From contig LIUH01000150.1 of assembly GCA_001462225.1 (NCBI GenBank), positions 1 through 36,764 on the forward strand: a DNA stretch of 36,764 nt, read 5' to 3'. Below the pieces are notes generated by a model. It ran no database searches. It had not been told where the DNA came from and worked only from the letters and a program-made list of their open reading frames with translations. The translations under genes were made by a program, and so were the position numbers. Below, piece after piece: positions 33,108 through 36,764 of the stretch. This stretch comes from Fibrobacteria bacterium GUT31 (GTDB lineage: Bacteria > Fibrobacterota > Fibrobacteria > Fibrobacterales > Fibrobacteraceae). How positions within the stretch are numbered: position 1 is the first letter of the stretch; each line of letters begins with the position of its first letter.

Positions 33108-33898
33108 TGCTCGCTCTCGGTATCTCAACCTGCCCGAATGATACTTTCATCTATCAAAACCTGATTGAAGGCAAGGTAAAAACTCCTTTTCCGATTTTGG
33201 TTGAATATGCCGATATTCAAACTTTGAATGAAAAAGTTTTAAACGGCAGTTTGGACATGGCAAAAATCAGTTGCGCCGTTTATCCTCTTGTAAAAGACAA
33301 ATACCGAATTTTGGATAGCGGCGGGGCTATGGGCTATGGCTGCGGGCCTTTGCTCCTTTCTTCTGTGGGAAACGATTTCAATGCGGAATATCCCGTTCAT
33401 CTGCCCGGCAAAAATACAACGGCAGCGGCTTTGTTCAAATTTTGGTATAAAACAATCCACTCCCCACTACCTACTCCCCACTCCCCAAAATACACCCGCT
33501 TTGACGAACTTTACCGTAATCTTTGCGAAAAAAAAATAGAACAGGGAGTTACAATTCACGAGCATCGCTTTACATGGGAAAAAGACGGCTTGTGCTTAAT
33601 CGCAGACTTGGGTGCATTTTGGGAGCAGGAGTTGAAGGCTCCTATTCCGCTGGGGTGTGCGGTTATAAGGCGTAGTTTGGGCGAGGAGTTGGCTGGTGAA
33701 ATGGATTTGTGCGTTAAAAAAAGTTTGCAAATAGCTTGGGAAAGGAAGGAAGTTGTGAATGATTTTATAAAGGAACTCGCGCAGATAGATGATGACGATG
33801 TTATTTTGAAGCATATAAGGATGTTTGTGAACGAGTATTCTATGAACAGGGGGAGCGAGGGGGAAAGCGCATTAGGGATTTTTTTCTCTCTCTCTTAA
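33107..33898 (+). CDS. mqnD: 1,4-dihydroxy-6-naphthoate synthase
   Basis: The 263-residue enzyme cleaves cyclic de-hypoxanthine futalosine to dihydroxynaphthoate in the futalosine route to menaquinone. It starts MLALGISTCPNDTFIYQNL, typical of the family. Other features are AKISCAVYPLV, DSGGAMGYGCGPLLLS (about 67-82), PGKNTTAAALFKFWY, and VTIHEHRFTW with the catalytic His. I choose ATG 33107, which shares one base with the cysN stop; the GTG at 33089 lies inside cysN. A heptamer array at 33457-33484 encodes part of a loop (HSPLPTPHSPKY, from about residue 117). It overlaps the convergent STAS-like gene by 27 bases. Confidence 0.93.
   Translation: MLALGISTCPNDTFIYQNLIEGKVKTPFPILVEYADIQTLNEKVLNGSLDMAKISCAVYPLVKDKYRILDSGGAMGYGCGPLLLSSVGNDFNAEYPVHLPGKNTTAAALFKFWYKTIHSPLPTPHSPKYTRFDELYRNLCEKKIEQGVTIHEHRFTWEKDGLCLIADLGAFWEQELKAPIPLGCAVIRRSLGEELAGEMDLCVKKSLQIAWERKEVVNDFIKELAQIDDDDVILKHIRMFVNEYSMNRGSEGESALGIFFSLS
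33457..33484. repeat. Heptamer array inside mqnD
   Basis: Four units, CCACTCC, CCACTAC, CTACTCC, CCACTCC, then CCAAAAT. They are the same family as the array at 411-438. They are read in frame as the Pro/Ser/His-rich loop of MqnD. Confidence 0.88.
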
Positions 33899-34552
33899 AA
33901 ATTCCTCCCAATCGCTTATGGCCCCAAGCGGCACGCTATCGGAAGTATCTATGCTAAAACCCATGCTCTTTAACGGCGCAACAGATGCCTTTAAATCTTC
34001 CAAAGCCTGAGCGGAACGTATGTATTTGCTTTGCAAATCGTTTAGTATTGCCTCGCGGCTCCGAATATCTCTGTCTTGGCTTGATATTATGGAAAATAAG
34101 GTTAAAAGCCAGCCGGCCAGCAAGAACAGAAAAACTATGGCTACGCCCGGTGCAAGGCGCAGCCCGGTGCTTCTTTGATAGGTTATGCCGGTTGCCTTTA
34201 GCTTTTCCCAAAAGCCTGTGTTTTTTCTGTAAGAATCCCTTGAATCGTATATTTTAAATATGTTGAAAAAAGGTCTGAAAAAATTTGCGCAGTCCTCGTT
34301 GTGGAAGATAATTGCCAGCTCGGAATCCTTTCCCTTAACAAAATTCAAAAATTCCAAAAACATATTTAAATAATTTTTATCCTTGAATTTTGCTTGCTCA
34401 ATATCCACAAAATAAATCTTGTTATATCCGTCAACCGAAGAGAACAATCTATCCCGCACGGCGGAAAAATGCTCCGCCTTCAAAACTCCTTTGAATTCGA
34501 GCAGGGTTTCGTTTTTGGAAATTTCCATTGCAAAGTCTAAATTCTCGCTCAC
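33872..34552 (-). CDS. STAS-like domain protein with one membrane helix
   Basis: The 226-residue protein begins with a domain of about 100 residues (ETLLEFKGVLKAEHFSAVRD; KIYFVDIEQAKFKDKNYLNM; SELAIIFHNEDCANFFRPFF) whose order of strands and helices resembles STAS anti-sigma antagonists. The key serine that would be phosphorylated is not evident. A membrane helix follows at about 132-152 (GVAIVFLFLLAGWLLTLFSI), then a coiled coil to about 195 and an acidic tail. The start is GTG, overlapping the GH57-like gene stop by four bases (GTGA), so the two are coupled. Assignment is by secondary-structure pattern only. Confidence 0.55.
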   Translation of the reverse strand: MSENLDFAMEISKNETLLEFKGVLKAEHFSAVRDRLFSSVDGYNKIYFVDIEQAKFKDKNYLNMFLEFLNFVKGKDSELAIIFHNEDCANFFRPFFNIFKIYDSRDSYRKNTGFWEKLKATGITYQRSTGLRLAPGVAIVFLFLLAGWLLTLFSIISSQDRDIRSREAILNDLQSKYIRSAQALEDLKASVAPLKSMGFSIDTSDSVPLGAISDWEEFLREREKNP

Positions 34553-36384
34553 AATAAAAATCCCCCGCCGTTTAGTTTAATGCGCAAATGGCAAGTTTCA
34601 CTCTCCTGCCCTTTTAATTCCACCCTGCGGAAAACAGCAAGCCTAAGCCCATGCGCCGTGCTTGGAGCAGCAATAGAACCTATGCCCAAAATAGGTGCGC
34701 ATAAAACATCCGCGCTCTTGCTTATCTCAATAGATGCGCCAATACCCAAATATCTATCCCTAAAACCGATTTCCTTCACATTGTTATAAAAGCCGTTGGT
34801 GAGTTCGATTTTTATTTTTTTGCCTTGTATTTTCAGCGACTGCCCGCGAATATCATCATAGCGAAAACCTAGGCAAAGCTCCGTTGCAAACCCTCCGTTA
34901 TAGGCATGGAAAGAATTGTTCGTAACGGATATGCTGACCAAAATCTCCGATTCGTTGTTTTTTAAGCTAAAAACTTTTTCCACCTTAAACAAATATTCCT
35001 TTCCCGAATAAGATACATTTTGGTCGCCGGAAAGCAGCACCTGTACCTTGTCTTCCTGCGTTTTGATTGAGCTTTCGTAGGGATTCAAAAAGGCACCGAG
35101 GCGGTCGTTTATCCATAAATTTCTTTGGTCGAGATTTTCAAATTCAAAGGGGCAAATGTGGTCTAAAAAAAGGGGGGAAACTTCGCCGTCATCACGCATG
35201 GAACAGACCAGCTCCGAGAAAGAAGGGCGGTATGCGAGCGAGCGTATCCAGCCGCCGAGAGCCGGTTCAATTAAGCATTCCAAATAGGGATTGCTAAACA
35301 AAACCTGTTGGCATCCGTCTAAAAAAAAGCTGTTTGTGGCAAACCTAATGCCGTTTTGGGGTTCGCTATCCCTCAAGATTTTTTCCGCCTGCATAACAGC
35401 GCGGTTTGCCAAAAATCTCACGGAACTCTGCAACATGCCGTCTGCTGTGTTTTTGAAGTAGCTTTGCGGCATTGCTCCTAACAGGCTTTCAAAAACCCTT
35501 TCCTGCGTTTCCGAATCGCTCAGGGAGCGAGCCTTGAAGTAAGCATTCAAAATTCTTTTATGCAAAAAATTTATTTCCGGCATTCGCAAAAGAATATCCC
35601 TACAACTTGGGGCAAAGGCGGAATAACTCGTTAAATTCACTTTGCCGGCGGCTTTTTGCTCCTGCACGGCTTGGCAAAGCAAATTATGCTCAATGCTCAA
35701 CCCCTCGGCACTGGCTGTGTCCAAAGCTTGCAGCCATTCGCTGTTGAGAACAACTTCGTCTAAATTTACACTTAAAAGAATGCAGTTTATGCCGCCCAAA
35801 TCGTTAAAATTTTTCAATGAATTTATTATTTCCGCCCGCAGGCTGTTCTGGAAGGCAAGGGATAAATTTTGCGAATATGTTAAAATTCGCATAAAAGAAC
35901 CGCCGTATTCCGCCGCAAACCACCCTGTTGCCGTAGCTTTCCTACCCAACGCCTCTTGAACGGAAACGTCCGGCATAAGGATGTATTCAAAGCCGCATTT
36001 TTCAAGGGTTTCTATTAAATCTATTTCCCAAGCATGAGATCTGCAAAAATAGCCCGTTGGCTCCATCAGGAAATCCAAAGTTTTTTTATGCTTTTTAAGT
36101 TGCAAATCCTGGAGTTCTTTGGGGAATAAAGGGAGCATGGCATCATTGTAAGCCCCGCCTAAGAACTCCAGTTGTTTATTTGCAACAAACTCCTTTAACT
36201 GCTTTGCTTCATGCTCTTTGCTCAGGGCTTCCAGCATTTGCCCTGTAAAAAATACGCTTAATTTCAGAGTAGGCCTCCCTGAGAGCAATCCTATTATTTT
36301 AGAAGCCCAAGCCTTAGCCGCCGAGCGATGCGCATTTTTTTTATGCGGGTCGTAAATGGGGTATAGAGCAAGGGCAAGTTTCAT
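34549..36384 (-). CDS. GH57/DUF1925-DUF1926-type glucanotransferase-like protein, active site altered
   Basis: The 611-residue protein follows the plan of GH57 4-alpha-glucanotransferases. Its N-terminal catalytic-barrel part has ALYPIYDPHKK, KLSVFFTGQMLEAL, LEFLGGAYNDAMLPLFPKEL (about 72-91) and AWEIDLIETLEKCGFEYILM (118-137). From about 350 comes a C-terminal beta-sandwich (GGWIRSLAYRPS, NGGFATELCLGFRYDD). In Thermococcus litoralis enzymes the nucleophile Glu sits three residues before the W of TERVW; the aligned residue here is Ser116 in RSHAW. It may be inactive or a distinct subfamily. I start at ATG 36384: the longer frame to 36471 only reads through tRNA-fMet. Confidence 0.75.
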   Translation of the reverse strand: MKLALALYPIYDPHKKNAHRSAAKAWASKIIGLLSGRPTLKLSVFFTGQMLEALSKEHEAKQLKEFVANKQLEFLGGAYNDAMLPLFPKELQDLQLKKHKKTLDFLMEPTGYFCRSHAWEIDLIETLEKCGFEYILMPDVSVQEALGRKATATGWFAAEYGGSFMRILTYSQNLSLAFQNSLRAEIINSLKNFNDLGGINCILLSVNLDEVVLNSEWLQALDTASAEGLSIEHNLLCQAVQEQKAAGKVNLTSYSAFAPSCRDILLRMPEINFLHKRILNAYFKARSLSDSETQERVFESLLGAMPQSYFKNTADGMLQSSVRFLANRAVMQAEKILRDSEPQNGIRFATNSFFLDGCQQVLFSNPYLECLIEPALGGWIRSLAYRPSFSELVCSMRDDGEVSPLFLDHICPFEFENLDQRNLWINDRLGAFLNPYESSIKTQEDKVQVLLSGDQNVSYSGKEYLFKVEKVFSLKNNESEILVSISVTNNSFHAYNGGFATELCLGFRYDDIRGQSLKIQGKKIKIELTNGFYNNVKEIGFRDRYLGIGASIEISKSADVLCAPILGIGSIAAPSTAHGLRLAVFRRVELKGQESETCHLRIKLNGGGFLL

Positions 36385-36404
36385 GGTAAATATGAGCCTA
36401 AAAG

Positions 36405-36477
<73 letters not shown>

Positions 36478-36493
36478 GTAAAGGGTATCTGTA

Positions 36494-36522
36494 AATATAG
36501 TAAAAAATTAGCCCGGTGTCAA
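36494..36522 (-). promoter_or_regulatory. Promoter of tRNA-fMet
   Basis: Minus strand: TTGACA (36522-36517), 17 bases, TATATT (36499-36494). Transcription would start near 36487, about ten bases before the tRNA. Confidence 0.88.
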
Positions 36523-36610
36523 GGGTATTTTCCATGGCAGGGTATTTCCCAGGGCAGGTTTCTACTCCAGGGCAACCGCAAGGGATTCACGGTCGCCCCA
36601 ATGTTTACCC

Positions 36611-36639
36611 TTGCCAACGCGGATTTTTTTTTCTATATT
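36611..36639 (+). promoter_or_regulatory. Promoter of the gene running off the right edge
   Basis: TTGCCA (36611-36616), exactly 17 bases (a T-rich spacer), TATATT (36634-36639). An ATG lies at 36647, seven bases on, and another at 36669. Confidence 0.8.
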
Positions 36640-36668
36640 TATCCTCATGATTGTGTATAAACCCCCCA

Positions 36669-36764
36669 ATGCAGGAGCTTTTGGTGCAGGCCCAACCTGA
36701 CACTTTTAGACCGGATTATGACATAAAAGTTAACATTGTCAAAAAAACTTCTATATACACGCTC
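36669..36764 (+). CDS. Start of a gene truncated by the window edge
   Basis: From ATG 36669 an open frame reads MQELLVQAQPDTFRPDYDIK and continues to the last base (32 codons). An alternative in-frame TTG is at 36651. A different-frame ATG at 36647, directly after the -10 box, gives only 17 codons and stops at 36700; a run of six C at 36662-36667 separates the two frames. The protein is too short to identify. The strong promoter at 36611 supports expression. Confidence 0.5.
   Translation, partial: MQELLVQAQPDTFRPDYDIKVNIVKKTSIYTL

Noticed and set aside
36730-36757. A second promoter (TTAACA, 16 bases, TATATA) at the window end
   Set aside because: It lies inside the open frame that starts at 36669, and the nearer consensus promoter at 36611 explains that gene.

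Overview
The window looks like chromosome from a member of the Fibrobacterota (Fibrobacter/Chitinispirillum side), probably gut-associated. The phylum call is an inference. It rests on a deleted remnant of the Fibrobacter succinogenes major paralogous domain family (signal peptide plus a C-terminal SVRCLKDY), Fibrobacter-like outer-membrane barrels, a Bacteroidetes/Fibrobacter-type ParE, and a futalosine-pathway menaquinone gene (mqnD). Most genes are conserved single-copy housekeeping genes, and no complete mobile element is present.

Layout. Positions 1-1500 hold an accessory patch: an orphan Phd/YefM antitoxin bracketed by inverted repeats, a GNAT toxin with its 53-residue antitoxin, and a broken PIN-domain gene. 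Positions 1540-5215 carry two divergent paralogous chemoreceptors. Positions 5374-7743 carry a YkgJ-type cysteine-cluster protein, an LptE-like lipoprotein, a PEGA-domain protein and larE. Positions 7803-12210 form the most notable unit, a four-gene sulfur operon: cysK, a family 2A (SrpI-type) encapsulin shell, a SufS-like cysteine desulfurase with a short low-complexity N-terminal extension, and an EpsC-type serine acetyltransferase. Positions 12496-17057 are parE-ruvB and rpsP-rimM-trmD. Positions 17032-24443 are mainly minus-strand housekeeping genes (coaX, nadC, xerC, ispE, a small membrane protein, pssA, a mini ExbB/TolQ protein, nuoM) with one plus-strand outer-membrane barrel. Positions 24494-30792 carry smc, a barrel, a lipoprotein, a FlgM-like gene and an exported protein. 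Positions 30802-36764 carry another barrel, cysN-mqnD, a STAS-like membrane protein, a GH57-like protein, initiator tRNA-fMet, and the start of a gene that runs off the window.

How the genes work together. The cysK-encapsulin-desulfurase-SAT operon couples cysteine synthesis (SAT makes O-acetylserine, CysK adds sulfide) to sulfur mobilisation from cysteine inside a protein shell. In characterised relatives this shell is a cysteine-desulfurase nanocompartment that can accumulate elemental sulfur. larE, a sulfur-sacrificing enzyme, is transcribed divergently from it, and cysN (sulfate activation) lies about 20 kb away.

Two genome-wide habits are visible. First, strong promoters are near-consensus (TTGACA-like, 17 bp, TATATT), but many genes instead carry a TAYATT/TAAATT/TATCTT -10 box only 6-11 bases before the start codon and no Shine-Dalgarno, which suggests widespread leaderless transcription. 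Second, heptanucleotide tandem arrays (variants of CCCTACT, TATAGGG, GAGAGTT) occur at six loci, often as inverted pairs beside a shared ~20-bp core. They have entered coding sequence: they supply the trmD start codon, part of a lipoprotein signal peptide, and a loop of MqnD.
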